Below, one piece after another: positions 8,896 through 17,503 of a stretch of DNA of 64,000 nucleotides. The stretch lies in contig NZ_CP019602.1 in the NCBI RefSeq assembly GCF_001661675.2, forward strand, positions 186,001 to 250,000, read 5' to 3'. The translations under genes and the position numbers were made by a program. The notes under the pieces were generated by a model that ran no database searches, had not been told where the DNA came from, and saw only the letters and a program-made list of their open reading frames with translations. Source of the stretch: Croceicoccus marinus (GTDB lineage Bacteria; Pseudomonadota; Alphaproteobacteria; Sphingomonadales; Sphingomonadaceae). Within the stretch, counting starts at the first letter, position 1. Each line of letters opens with the position of its first letter.

Positions 8896-9271
8896 TCGGA
8901 CACAGATTCACGGTAGCACCGACGACATTTGGAAGGGTCAGCTGTCGGTCGGCAGTCGCGAAATTCACGACGTTGGCCCGCATGGCAGAGCGCCGCGTCG
9001 GTTTCCATGAGTGAACGTCGGTCGTGCGTTATGCTGATCTGCAGTGTATGTAAGACGATCGCTCAACGGACACTCCCGGCTCGCATGAGGTGGTCGCGGT
9101 AAATGAGCGTTCGTCGAGTCTCATTTGAATGGTGCTATATCATGACCTACACTTTGATCGGCTAAGCCCGATGTTTGACGGACAAACAGGATCTGGCGGC
9201 TCAGCGAGAAGCTGAGTAGCCCCTAGATTTCTGGACGCCTTCGATCCTAATTTTGAGGACAGGAGGCGACG

Positions 9272-9550
9272 ATGGGGAAGCCCAATTTCAGTGATGAGTT
9301 CAAGCGTGATGCGGTGGCCCAGATCACCGAGCGCGGTTATCCGGTAGCCGAGGTGTCGCAGCGGCTCGGAGTCAGTCAGCACTCGCTGTATGCCTGGAAG
9401 CGGCAATTGGCCCGGCATGTGTCCGGCGATGCCAGCAAGGATGCCGAGATTCGCCAGTTGAAGCGCGAGTTGGCCCGGGTGACCGAGGAGCGCGACATCC
9501 TAAAAAACGTATGGCCCGCCCCGTCTGCAAGGGCAAAATGGATGGTGTAG
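9272..9550 (+). pseudogene. IS3-family transposase OrfA, truncated at its 3' end
   Basis: MGKPNFSDEFKRDAVAQITE with GVSQHSLYAWKRQLA and RELARVTEERDILK is the helix-turn-helix plus leucine-zipper protein OrfA of IS3-family elements. After ILKN the usual continuation (K-A-T-A-Y-F) is lost and an unrelated tail runs to a stop at 9548-9550. No OrfB (DDE integrase domain) follows, so the element is dead. A strong AGGAGG site precedes the ATG. The stretch from about 9213 (starting TGAGTAGCCCCTAG) resembles the left end of such an element. Confidence 0.75.
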
Positions 9551-9622
9551 CAGGTCTGCATCAACGTATCCGGTCTCAGGTCTGCTGACCTGGCCAAGAT
9601 GGGTTCCGCGCGGCAGGAGCCT

Positions 9623-10855
9623 CATAAAGCCAACGGTGGCAAGCACCACATTTTTAACCAGGCTTTCCCGTCCGCCGGTTCGACCGTTATGCCATCTCTC
9701 TTACCTCCACAGACATGCTGAGCGGCCCGTCTACCGGACCGTCATTGCATCAAGCCAAGTTTGCTTGCGATCGGTATGCGTTGCCGCGCCGAAGGACTGC
9801 CCAGGCGACCCGCGCCAGTTTCGCCGCCAGTGCCACCACCACGACATTGGGATGCGCACGGACAAGCAGATTGCGGAGCCAGGCTCCCATAGCTGTTTGC
9901 TGCTCAGCAAAGTGCCGCATCGCCGCCCGCGCGCCGTGAATGAGCTGGGTTCGCAGGTAACGATTCCCGCGTTTGCTGATCCCGAGCATTTTGGTTTTGC
10001 CGCCGGTTGAGTGTTGACGCGGTGTAAGACCGAGCCAGGCAGCCAGATCGCGTGCTTTGGCGAAGGCGCTGGCATCGCCCACTGCGGCGACCAGTGCCGT
10101 GGCATTGATCACGCCAATGCCGGGAACTGTAAGTAGGCGCCGGGCCAGATCGTCTTCTCGCGTCATCGCAACCAATTCGTCGTCATAGGCACCGATCCTG
10201 CGATCAAGTTCTGCCCATTCGTCTCGCAGATCGTGAAGCAGGCACATCATTCTGGCACTGATCGGCGGATCACTTGCCAATAGTTCGCCAAGACGTTTGA
10301 TCAGAGGACCACGCCGCTTTGGCAGAATGATGCCGCGCTCCAACAGCATCGCACGTAACTGGTTGGTCAGCCGGGTCCGCTCTGCAACCAACCTTGCGCG
10401 TGCGCGGTGCAGGATTTGCAGATCGAGCTGGGCTTCGTTTTTCGGCGTCACGAGACGCATCGTCGGGCGGGTCGCAGCTTCTGCGATGGCCTCGGCATCC
10501 CGATCATCGGTTTTCTGCGCTTTGACGTAAGGCTGAACATATTCCGGTGGCATCAACCGGATCGAGTGCCCGTGCGACTGGAATGTCCGGGCCAGAAAAT
10601 GCGCGCCGCAGCATGCTTCCATCGCCACGATGCATGGCGGCAACTGCGATACGAACTTTATCAGTCCAGTACGCGTCTTGCGGCAGCGCATTACGACTGC
10701 ACCGGCAGAATCGAGGCCCGCGACACTGCAACTGTTCTTCCCAAGATCCACTCCCAGAACCTCGATCGCTGGATTCGCCATTGGTCTTCTCCTCTTCCAT
10801 TCCGTCGTCAAAATACGTTGAATGTTGAGGGGCGGGCCATCCCATAAAGCCACCG
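9623..10855 (-). mobile_element. IS110-family (IS1111-like) insertion sequence, probable extent
   Basis: The element carries one intact transposase gene (9750-10781). A 13-base direct repeat, CATAAAGCCAACG at 9623-9635 and CATAAAGCCACCG at 10843-10855, brackets it and gives the best guess for its limits. IS110-type elements make no long target duplications and choose targets by sequence, so the repeat may be target plus terminal sequence. It inserted next to the dead IS3 remnant and lies about 15 bases from the IS21 end. Confidence 0.55.
9750..10781 (-). CDS. IS110-family transposase
   Basis: A 343-residue DEDD-type transposase. The N-terminal catalytic domain begins MANPAIEVLGVDLGKNSCSV and includes AMEACCGAHFLARTF and KTDDRDAEAIAEA. 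The C-terminal transposase-20 domain shows LLTVPGIGVINATALVA and AWLGLTPRQHSTGGKTK. The ATG at 10781 is preceded by GAGGAGAAGACC, a good ribosome site; the frame is open further upstream but without family character. It appears complete and may be active. Confidence 0.9.
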   Translation of the reverse strand: MANPAIEVLGVDLGKNSCSVAGLDSAGAVVMRCRKTRTGLIKFVSQLPPCIVAMEACCGAHFLARTFQSHGHSIRLMPPEYVQPYVKAQKTDDRDAEAIAEAATRPTMRLVTPKNEAQLDLQILHRARARLVAERTRLTNQLRAMLLERGIILPKRRGPLIKRLGELLASDPPISARMMCLLHDLRDEWAELDRRIGAYDDELVAMTREDDLARRLLTVPGIGVINATALVAAVGDASAFAKARDLAAWLGLTPRQHSTGGKTKMLGISKRGNRYLRTQLIHGARAAMRHFAEQQTAMGAWLRNLLVRAHPNVVVVALAAKLARVAWAVLRRGNAYRSQANLA

Positions 10856-10869
10856 CGTATTTCGCTCGA

Positions 10870-10920
10870 TGTCAATCGGCGTTCAATCGGGACCCCCTAT
10901 CGGCGCGCAAAAGGGACCCC
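10870..10920. repeat. IS21 left terminal repeats (two tandem copies)
   Basis: Outer copy 10870-10896 and inner copy 10899-10920 share ATCGGCG and GGGACCCC. In the inner copy the middle reads CGCAAAAG, in the outer TTCAATC. They are inverted relative to the copies at 13318-13377. Multiple end repeats are the expected transposase binding sites of IS21-type elements. Confidence 0.75.
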
Positions 10921-11035
10921 GTTAGCGTTGCATAGATCGATCGACGTTGGGCGCGGGTTTCGCGCTGCTGGCGGCGTAGGAAGGGCGTAGCCCGACCGGA
11001 GGCGTCAGCAGCGCGAAGGCGTTTTTCTGATCGGG

Positions 11036-11764
11036 TCAGCTGCGGTTTTTGAAGCGCCAGCTGTCGTTGCCGGTCTCGACGATGTCGCAATGGTGGGTGA
11101 TGCGGTCGAGCAGCGCGGTGGTCATCTTCGGGTCGCCGAACACGGTGGGCCACTCGCCGAAGGCGAGGTTGGTGGTGATGATGACCGAGGTCTGCTCGTA
11201 GAGCTTGCTGATCAGGTGGAACAAGAGCTGCCCGCCGGATCGGGCGAACGGCAGATAACCCAGTTCATCGAGCACCACGAGATCGAGTCGGCTGAGCTGG
11301 GCGGCGATGGATCCGGCTTTGCCGATACGCGCCTCTTCCTCGAGCCGGGTGACGAGATCGACCGTGTTGAAGTAGCGCCCACGGGCACCGACACGCACGA
11401 CGCTGGCGGTGATTGCGGTGGCCAGATGGGTCTTGCCCGTCCCTGTGCCGCCGATGAGCACGATGTTGCGGCGACCGGGCAGGAACGAACCTGCGTGCAG
11501 GGAACGCACCAGCCCTTCGTTGATAGGGGTGCCCTCGAACACGAAGGCATCGAGGTCCTTGATTACAGGCAGCTTGGCCGCGGTCATGCGGTAGCGGATC
11601 GAGGCAGCATGACGATGCGCTGCTTCTGCCCGCAGCAGGTCGGTCAGGATCTCGTTGGTCGTGCGCTTGCGCTGCAGCCCGGTGGTTACCGCCTCGTCGA
11701 AGGCTCCTGCCATGCCCTTGAGGCCGAGCGCGCGCATCGCCTCGATCATTTCATGCCGCTGCAT
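11036..11764 (-). CDS. istB: IS21-family helper ATPase IstB
   Basis: A 242-residue AAA+ ATPase that assists IstA in target choice and strand transfer. The Walker A motif is [15 protein letters not shown], the Walker B region [14 protein letters not shown], and [17 protein letters not shown] follows with ALLDRITHH as the sensor region. The ATG at 11764 starts [20 protein letters not shown], typical of IstB. It overlaps the 3' end of istA by 14 bases, as in most IS21 elements. Nothing looks broken. Confidence 0.93.
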   Translation of the reverse strand: MQRHEMIEAMRALGLKGMAGAFDEAVTTGLQRKRTTNEILTDLLRAEAAHRHAASIRYRMTAAKLPVIKDLDAFVFEGTPINEGLVRSLHAGSFLPGRRNIVLIGGTGTGKTHLATAITASVVRVGARGRYFNTVDLVTRLEEEARIGKAGSIAAQLSRLDLVVLDELGYLPFARSGGQLLFHLISKLYEQTSVIITTNLAFGEWPTVFGDPKMTTALLDRITHHCDIVETGNDSWRFKNRS

Positions 11765-13265
11765 TGAAGCCTCGCACCGTATCGTAGCGCGCGCAGTCCG
11801 CGATCGGCGGGTGACTGAGCTTGAGATCAACGACCACGTCCAGAGTGCGCTCGGATGGCGGGTCCCGGTATCGGGCCAGGATGTTGAGGATCACCTCGTC
11901 GCTGACGGCCCCGTTATCGAGCGCCTCCCGGATCGCGGCCTCGACCGCTTCCAGACCATCGGTCATTACGGCTGCCAGTACGCGCACGAAGCGGCGGTCG
12001 GCTTCGTCACCGCCGCCCAGCTTGCGCCGCAATCGCGCCAATGCCGGTGGCAGGTCCCAGCCCTGGAAGGGCGCCCCGTTCCGCAAAGCGCCGGGCTTGT
12101 TCGCCAGAACGGGCAGGTAATGCCAGGGATCATAGATCGTCCGGTCACGGCCGAAGTGCCGGGCATGCTCGGCGATTACCTCGTCGCCGAGGCGCACGAC
12201 AATGCGGTCGGCATAGGCGCGGACCTGGACGGCCCGCCGCGCAGCCTTGGCCATGACTGAGTAGCGGTTGCGGTCGAAGCTGATCAGGCACGTGCCGGTC
12301 ACGGCATGGGCGGTCTCGTGGAAGCCGTCGAAGGGCGCCAACATCGGCTGCAAGGCAGACCGTTCGAGGTCCAGCGCTTCGGCAACGGTCAGCTCCTTCT
12401 GCTCGGGATGCGCGTGCGTTGCGGCCCAGCGCAGGCACTCGGCCTCCAGCCACCCGTTGAGCTCCTCGATGCTGGCAAAGCGCAGGCGAGGCTGGAAGAA
12501 CCGGCCCCGGATCGTCTGGACCTGATGTTCGACCTGACCCTTCTCCCATCCCGCCGCCGGCGAGCAAGCGGTCGGCTCGACCATGTAATGATCGGCCATG
12601 ACCAGAAAGCGGCGGTTGAACACCCGCTCCTTGCCGACGAACACGGTGGTGACCGCGGTCTTCATGTTATCGTAGATGCCGCGCAGGGGAACGCCGCCAA
12701 AATAGGCAAAGCCCCGGGCATGGGCGTCGAACACCATCTCCTGCGTCTCGCGCGGATAGGCCCGGACGTAGACAGCCCGCGACGCACACAGCCGCATCTG
12801 CGCCACCTTCACTCGCATCGGCTTGCCCGCGATCTCCACATCCTCGTGGCTCCAGTCGAACTGGTAGGCCTCGCCGGGCTTGAACATGAGCGGGATGAAC
12901 GCGGGCGCCCCATCACCCGCATCCTTGCGCCTCGCTTCCGTCCAGCGCCGGGCGTAGCGCCGGACCGCGTCGTAGGATCCCTCGAACCCCTCACGGCACA
13001 GCAGATCATGGATCCGGGTCATGCGCAGCCGATCACGCCGGTGCCGGGCCTCGTTCTCCGCCAGCAGCGTGTCGAGCCGCTCCTGAAACGGCCCAAGCCG
13101 GGGCAGCGGTTGAACCGTGCGGCGATAATCGAATGCGCCTTCTGGTGCCCGGATCGCCTTGCGCACCACCTTGCGGGATAACCGCAGATCGCGCGCAATC
13201 GCCTTGATCGCCTTCCCGCTCGCGTGTTCCCGCCTAATCCGAACGACCGTCTCCACCACCAACAT
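11751..13265 (-). CDS. istA: IS21-family transposase IstA
   Basis: A 504-residue DDE transposase. The N-terminal helix-turn-helix reads [20 protein letters not shown]. The retroviral-integrase core has [12 protein letters not shown] (first Asp), [11 protein letters not shown] (second Asp) and [16 protein letters not shown] (Glu). The length is normal for the family. The ATG at 13265 lies about 50 bases inside the inner right-end repeat. It is the first gene of the element, followed by istB. Confidence 0.93.
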   Translation of the reverse strand: MLVVETVVRIRREHASGKAIKAIARDLRLSRKVVRKAIRAPEGAFDYRRTVQPLPRLGPFQERLDTLLAENEARHRRDRLRMTRIHDLLCREGFEGSYDAVRRYARRWTEARRKDAGDGAPAFIPLMFKPGEAYQFDWSHEDVEIAGKPMRVKVAQMRLCASRAVYVRAYPRETQEMVFDAHARGFAYFGGVPLRGIYDNMKTAVTTVFVGKERVFNRRFLVMADHYMVEPTACSPAAGWEKGQVEHQVQTIRGRFFQPRLRFASIEELNGWLEAECLRWAATHAHPEQKELTVAEALDLERSALQPMLAPFDGFHETAHAVTGTCLISFDRNRYSVMAKAARRAVQVRAYADRIVVRLGDEVIAEHARHFGRDRTIYDPWHYLPVLANKPGALRNGAPFQGWDLPPALARLRRKLGGGDEADRRFVRVLAAVMTDGLEAVEAAIREALDNGAVSDEVILNILARYRDPPSERTLDVVVDLKLSHPPIADCARYDTVRGFNAAA

Positions 13266-13317
13266 CCCGATCTCACCACCTGGAAAACCAGGCGGTCAAC
13301 TACACCATCAGAATGAA

Positions 13318-13377
13318 GGGTCCCTTTTAGACGCCGATCACCCCGCTAACGGGGTCCCTTTTGCACGCCGATCCACA
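13318..13377. repeat. IS21 right terminal repeats (two tandem copies)
   Basis: Outer copy 13351-13377 (GGGGTCCC, then GCACGCCGATCC) and inner copy 13318-13339 (GGGTCCC, then AGACGCCGAT) are inverted counterparts of the left-end copies. They lie upstream of istA, so a promoter for istA may be embedded here. Confidence 0.75.
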
Positions 13378-13809
13378 GCGCAGGGCTGCATCGGCGGGAC
13401 CCAGGCCAACCTGGCTGGTCAGACGCTTCCGCTTTCACCGAAGTGGAAGTTCAACACCGGCATTGATTACAATACGCCGTTGAACGATGACATGAATGTC
13501 ACCGCAGGCGTGTTCTATCGCTATCAGAGCGCTGTGCAGTTCGATATCCTCGGCAACCCCAAGACCCGGCAGGATGGCTATGGTGTGGTCAACCTGCGCG
13601 TCGGGCTGGAAGCGTCGGATTATGCATCGCGGGGCTGGTCGGTCGAACTGTTCGTCAACAACCTGCTCGACAAGAACTATTACAGCTATCTTTTCGACCG
13701 GTCGAACCGCTTTACTTACCCCGATGGCAGCGATCGCACCGCGCTGGTTGCACGCTATGATCGCACCAGCTTCCGCTATGCCGGTATTCGCGGCACTCTT
13801 GAATTCTAG
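13378..13809 (+). pseudogene. TonB-dependent receptor, C-terminal fragment
   Basis: The frame is open from the IS21 edge and gives about 143 residues ending in the typical outer-membrane barrel terminus: SVELFVNNLLDKNYYSYLFD, then a final strand ending RYAGIRGTLEF with a C-terminal phenylalanine. WKFNTGIDYNTPL and FYRYQSAVQF are further beta strands. The receptor would be 700-900 residues; everything upstream is missing and IS21 sits at the break. It lies beside the gentisate cluster and may once have taken up a related substrate. A strong terminator follows the stop. Confidence 0.85.
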
Positions 13810-13821
13810 GATCCCTCGCAG

Positions 13822-13857
13822 CGTCCCTGCAGTTGTTCGTCAACTGCAGGGACGTTT
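13822..13857 (+). terminator. Intrinsic terminator after the TonB-receptor fragment
   Basis: A perfect 14-base-pair stem, CGTCCCTGCAGTTG paired with CAACTGCAGGGACG, closes a TTCGT loop and is followed by TTTCTG. It starts 13 bases after the stop codon at 13809. It could act in both directions, since a regulator gene ends further right on the other strand. Confidence 0.8.
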
Positions 13858-14001
13858 CTGCCGCTACTCTATCGAAAATTTGACCGAACACTTGCCGAAG
13901 CCATTCCGGGATGGCTTTCGGTGCCGGGCGACCAGGTGCAAATCGGTCGGATTTTTCTCCCAGTTGCGCCCAATGCACGGACGTCAAACGGAGGATTCAC
14001 C

Positions 14002-14787
14002 CTATCCGGGTAGGTCGCCCGACCAACCAAGCTCACGACTTAGGGCGAGGCAGAGTTCGGCCATTTCAGGAACCCCGTCCAGAATGCCGTGCAAGGTGGG
14101 ACGACTGGGTTGAAGTACGGTCGCGGTAAGGGGAATCCGGCCCTGCAGGTCGAAGATTGGATAGGCCGTGGCGCGCAGCCCCGGCACCATGTCGCCTTCC
14201 ACGCAGCCGAAGCCCCGTGACCTTACAGCCGTGCGGATGCCGGAAATCGAAGCATCGTCGAGGCTTGCTTCGCGCTTTTCCTGCTTCAGCAACCCTTCGG
14301 TTTCCTCCTCGGGCATGAACGCAAGGAACACCTGCCCGGTGGCGGAGCCCGTCAGCGGAAGAACGGTGCCAACATTGAAGGAAGTGAGCACAGGGGGGCG
14401 CCCCATGATCCATCGGACGATGGTCGGCCCCAAGGGGCCCAGCGCGGCCATCTGCACCGTCAGTCCCGTCTCTCTTGAAAATTCCCTGACGGCTTCGTCA
14501 GCCATCTTGAACGCATCGGCCCGTGCGAGCGTGGCAAGTCCGAGGCTGAGGGCCGCAGGCCCAAGATCATACCGCCCCGATTTCGGATCCTGCTGCGCCA
14601 TGCCTTCCACCAGCAGGCTCTGCAGATAGCGATGAACCTGCGGCGAAGCCATGCCGCATGCCTGCGCGATCGCTCCCAATGGCGCCGAAGTGCCCAAACC
14701 GGCCATCGTCTTGAGAATCCTGAGGCCGATCTCAACCGATTGTATGCCGCGCCTGCGCCCCTCCAGCCCTGCAATATCCTTGGCCAA
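14002..14787 (-). CDS. IclR-family transcriptional regulator
   Basis: About 261 residues. The N-terminal helix-turn-helix region reads GIQSVEIGLRILKTMAGLG with IAQACGMASPQVHRYLQSLL. The effector-binding domain runs from about residue 85 to the end, including TGLTVQMAALGPLGPTIVRW and PLTGSATGQVFLAF. The start is uncertain: the frame opens with TTG at 14787 and has no upstream ATG with family character. It lies downstream of the gentisate genes on the same strand with a gap of about 315 bases. IclR regulators often control aromatic catabolism, so it probably regulates nagI-nagK-nagL. That is inference from position. Confidence 0.87.
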   Translation of the reverse strand: MAKDIAGLEGRRRGIQSVEIGLRILKTMAGLGTSAPLGAIAQACGMASPQVHRYLQSLLVEGMAQQDPKSGRYDLGPAALSLGLATLARADAFKMADEAVREFSRETGLTVQMAALGPLGPTIVRWIMGRPPVLTSFNVGTVLPLTGSATGQVFLAFMPEEETEGLLKQEKREASLDDASISGIRTAVRSRGFGCVEGDMVPGLRATAYPIFDLQGRIPLTATVLQPSRPTLHGILDGVPEMAELCLALSRELGWSGDLPG

Positions 14788-15102
14788 ATTCGTGCTGCCC
14801 CAATCCGAATGCTAAAAAAACTGCTGCTTTTTCCGCCACCGATCAGTGTCCGTCAAGCTGACCTTCGGAACACGGCCTGAGCAAGATTTACTCCAGAAAT
14901 CGACAAGGGAGGAGCGGACAGGTCATGTCCGTGGATCTGCGCCCGTGGCTCGTCGCATCAATGCGATGATCGCCGGCGACCAGCCTGCGCCGGACAGAAA
15001 CGCAGATGTGCCGAACCGTCCCGCCCGAAAGGAGGTGCACTGGGAAAACAGGGAGTGCATGGCCATGCCCTGCACTCCTCCGTCATGCAAATTTGCCGGT
15101 CG
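14788..15102. other. Intergenic region between the gentisate cluster and the iclR gene
   Basis: About 315 bases with no convincing gene. It probably holds the iclR promoter and the end of the gentisate transcript. I see no strong hairpin with a T-run. Confidence 0.5.
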
Positions 15103-15756
15103 TCACTCCGCGTCAGGCTGCACTTCAGGGCGCGAGGAGGCGAACGCATCGAGCGTCAGGCAGTTTGCTTCGATCGCGGCAAGGCGGGGCCAGAGCGCGG
15201 CATAATCCACGCCGAAACGACGCGCATTCACCAACTGCGGGACAAGGCAGATATCGGCCAGCGTAACCGTATCGCCATGGCTGAACCGACCCGAGCTTTC
15301 CGCGCAAAGCGCATCAAAGGCGGCAAGGCCTTCCCTGATCGTCGATGCGGCCCATTCGTTCATCGCCTGCGTCCCGTCCTGCTTGCCGCCGGCCTCGGCC
15401 AGATCGCGCACGCGGAACAGGATCTTGAGGTTCTGCACCGGATGGACATCGCAGGCGATCACCTGAGACAAGGCGCGAACGCGCGCCTTGTCATAGGGAT
15501 CAGCGGGAAGAATCGACGGATCGGGATGAATCTCCTCCAGATACTCGCAGATTGCGAGTGACTGGGTTAACACCCTCCCATCGTCGCATTCCAGCGTAGG
15601 CACGAGACCTTGGGGGTTCATGCCGAGATATTCGGATGTGCGCGTCTCGCCCTTGCGCAGCACGTAATAGCAATTGTCGTGCGCGATGCCCTTGAGCGCA
15701 AGGGTCACGCGCACGCGGTAGCTTGCCGTGCTGCGAAAGAAGCCGTGGAGCTTCAT
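15103..15756 (-). CDS. nagL: Maleylpyruvate (maleylacetoacetate) isomerase, zeta-class GST fold
   Basis: A 217-residue glutathione-dependent cis-trans isomerase. The thioredoxin-like N-terminal domain reads MKLHGFFRSTASYRVRVTLA, with STASYRVR at the glutathione site, then NPQGLVPTLECDDGRVLTQS and AICEYLEEIHPDPSILP. The helical C-terminal domain includes SHGDTVTLADICLVPQL. The ATG overlaps the stop of the hydrolase gene (ATGA at 15753-15756). In the gentisate route it turns maleylpyruvate into fumarylpyruvate. Homologues also act on maleylacetoacetate, and the homogentisate operon further right has no isomerase of its own, so it could serve both. Family is firm; the exact substrate is inferred from the neighbours. 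Confidence 0.87.
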   Translation of the reverse strand: MKLHGFFRSTASYRVRVTLALKGIAHDNCYYVLRKGETRTSEYLGMNPQGLVPTLECDDGRVLTQSLAICEYLEEIHPDPSILPADPYDKARVRALSQVIACDVHPVQNLKILFRVRDLAEAGGKQDGTQAMNEWAASTIREGLAAFDALCAESSGRFSHGDTVTLADICLVPQLVNARRFGVDYAALWPRLAAIEANCLTLDAFASSRPEVQPDAE

Positions 15757-16466
15757 GCCCTGTCCGGACCGGCTTTGGGGCCGATGGTCACAACGCAATC
15801 TTCCAGACCTTCGATACTGACCACGATCACATCGCCCGGGACAACCGCGCCCACACCTGCCGGAGTGCCCGTGTAAATCAGATCGCCGGGCTCGAGCGTG
15901 TAGTATTTCGACACCCAGTGGATCACCTCGGGCACGCTCCAGATGAGCTCGGCAAGGTCGGCATCCTGCTTGATTTCTTCGTTCACCGTCAAAGCGATAC
16001 GGCCTTTTCCGGCATCGGGGAAACCCTCGATCGGGGTGATCAGGCCCAGGGGCGAGGACTGCGCGACATTCTTGCCGGTATCCCACGGGCGGCCTTTCTC
16101 GCGCGCGTCCAGCTGCAAATCGCGGCGCGTCATGTCCAGACCCGTCGCATAGCCGAACACGTGATCCATCGCCTCTTGCTCGCTTATCGCAAAGCCGCTC
16201 TTGCCGATCGCCAGCACCAGCTCGGCCTCGAAATGGAAATTGTTCGTTTCGGGCGGATAGGAAATTGTCGTACCGCTGGGAACAACAGTCTCGGCCCATT
16301 TGGTGAAGAAGAAGGGCGGCTCGCGATCGGGGTCGCGACCCATTTCGCGGGCGTGGGCGGCATAGTTGCGGCCGATGCAAAACACGCGGCGTACAGGGAA
16401 GTCCCGGCCGTCGGTCGTCTTTGCAAAGACAGTCGGTGCGGGTTCGAAAATAGCGGTCACGAGCAC
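15753..16466 (-). CDS. nagK: Fumarylpyruvate hydrolase (FAH family)
   Basis: A 237-residue fumarylacetoacetate-hydrolase-fold protein. Motifs are VFCIGRNYAAHAREMG near the N-terminus, HFEAELVLAIGK and GYATGLDMTRRDLQ (metal-binding acids), and DLIYTGTPAGVGAVVPGD near the end. Small FAH proteins of this size beside gentisate dioxygenase are usually fumarylpyruvate hydrolases, releasing fumarate and pyruvate. It overlaps the gentisate dioxygenase gene by 10 bases and the isomerase gene by 4, so the three form one translationally coupled operon. Action on fumarylacetoacetate is an alternative. Confidence 0.87.
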   Translation of the reverse strand: MLVTAIFEPAPTVFAKTTDGRDFPVRRVFCIGRNYAAHAREMGRDPDREPPFFFTKWAETVVPSGTTISYPPETNNFHFEAELVLAIGKSGFAISEQEAMDHVFGYATGLDMTRRDLQLDAREKGRPWDTGKNVAQSSPLGLITPIEGFPDAGKGRIALTVNEEIKQDADLAELIWSVPEVIHWVSKYYTLEPGDLIYTGTPAGVGAVVPGDVIVVSIEGLEDCVVTIGPKAGPDRA

Positions 16467-17503
16467 AACTCCTTAAAAAGCCCGAGTTTCTGTTGTGCGA
16501 CCTGATCGGAAAATCCGAACAATACCAGGTCGCTTTTCGCCTGCAGGCGCAGTTCATTCCACGACGGCACGACAAAGGTGTCGCGTTCGCCGAGGTTGAA
16601 TTCACGTTCGCCGACAACCGCGGTGCCATTGCCTTCCACCACGACGAAGACCGTTCCGTCGGTTGAGCGCCTGGCACGGGTCTCAAAGCCCGCAGGCAGG
16701 AAACGGACATGGGCGGAGATCGTGTTCATGATCGCCCCGCCATCGGCCGGATTGATGAATTCCAACGCATGACCGATGTGAGGATCTATCGCCGCGTGAC
16801 CCGCCATCGCGTCGAGAGCGGGGCGCCACACACTGTGGGGGTAATGAAACAGCGGCTGGTCCTTGGGGCGATAATCCGCCGAATGGCCACCCATGGGGCG
16901 CATGTTATGGCCATAGGTCGCGATGCTGGCGCCCGGAGCCGCAGTTTCAGGATGCACCTTCTCGTCAAGATGCTCTGCGAAAGTGGCGTCGAACAGGCGC
17001 ACCGTCGGAATATCGAGCCCGTCGAGCCAGATCATCGGCTCGCCGCTGGGATTGCCGTGATCGTGCCATTCCCAGCTGGGCGTCAGCACGAGATCGAAGG
17101 GGTGCATAATCGCCTTCTCGCCATTGACCGCCGTAAAGGCTCCCGACCCTTCCATCACGAAGCGCAGGGCGGACTGCGAATGGCGATGGGCGGGCGCGAT
17201 CTCTCCGGGCAATATAAGCTGCAGCCCGGCGTAGACGCTGGGCGTGATTGCTGACATGCCTGCGAGCCCCGGGTTTTCCAGGATCAGCACGCGGCGCTCG
17301 GCCTTTTCGGCACTGATCAGGTCGCCTGCGCGAAGGAGAAACTTCCGTGCCTCATCGAACGACCAGAAGTGGGTAACGGCAGGCGAACTTGGCACCGGCT
17401 TCACTAGTTGTGCCATCGTCTCCCAAAGCGGGGTCAAGTTATGAGGCGCCATTTCCGCGTAAAGGTCGGCCAATTGTCGGCTTTGACTGTTTGCCAGGGT
17501 CAT
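16457..17503 (-). CDS. nagI: Gentisate 1,2-dioxygenase
   Basis: A 348-residue bicupin, the usual length for this ring-cleaving iron enzyme, which opens gentisate to maleylpyruvate. The first cupin shows EIAPAHRHSQSALRFVMEGS with the iron-binding histidines and later LTPSWEWHDHGNPSGEPMIW. The second cupin spans the last 120 residues, with TDGTVFVVVEGNGTAVVG. The ATG at 17503 is preceded by GAGGATCAAA, a good ribosome site; a TTG four codons upstream is less likely. It is the first gene of the operon, followed by the hydrolase and isomerase genes. The substrate source (3-hydroxybenzoate, salicylate or similar) is not encoded in the window. Confidence 0.92.
   Translation of the reverse strand: MTLANSQSRQLADLYAEMAPHNLTPLWETMAQLVKPVPSSPAVTHFWSFDEARKFLLRAGDLISAEKAERRVLILENPGLAGMSAITPSVYAGLQLILPGEIAPAHRHSQSALRFVMEGSGAFTAVNGEKAIMHPFDLVLTPSWEWHDHGNPSGEPMIWLDGLDIPTVRLFDATFAEHLDEKVHPETAAPGASIATYGHNMRPMGGHSADYRPKDQPLFHYPHSVWRPALDAMAGHAAIDPHIGHALEFINPADGGAIMNTISAHVRFLPAGFETRARRSTDGTVFVVVEGNGTAVVGEREFNLGERDTFVVPSWNELRLQAKSDLVLFGFSDQVAQQKLGLFKELCS

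Larger units (their letters stand above)
10870..13377 (-). mobile_element. IS21-family insertion sequence with istA and istB
   Basis: A 2.5 kb element bounded by inverted ends that begin TGT: 10870-10896 on the left and 13351-13377 on the right match at most positions, sharing GATCGGCG/AATCGGCG and GGGACCCC blocks. Each end holds a second, inner copy (10899-10920 and 13318-13339), as is usual for IS21. It encodes IstA and IstB on the minus strand. No target-site duplication is evident between the flanks (left side ends CGCTCGA; right side starts GCGCAGGG), which suggests a deletion or recombination after insertion. The right end abuts a beheaded TonB-dependent receptor. Confidence 0.85.
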
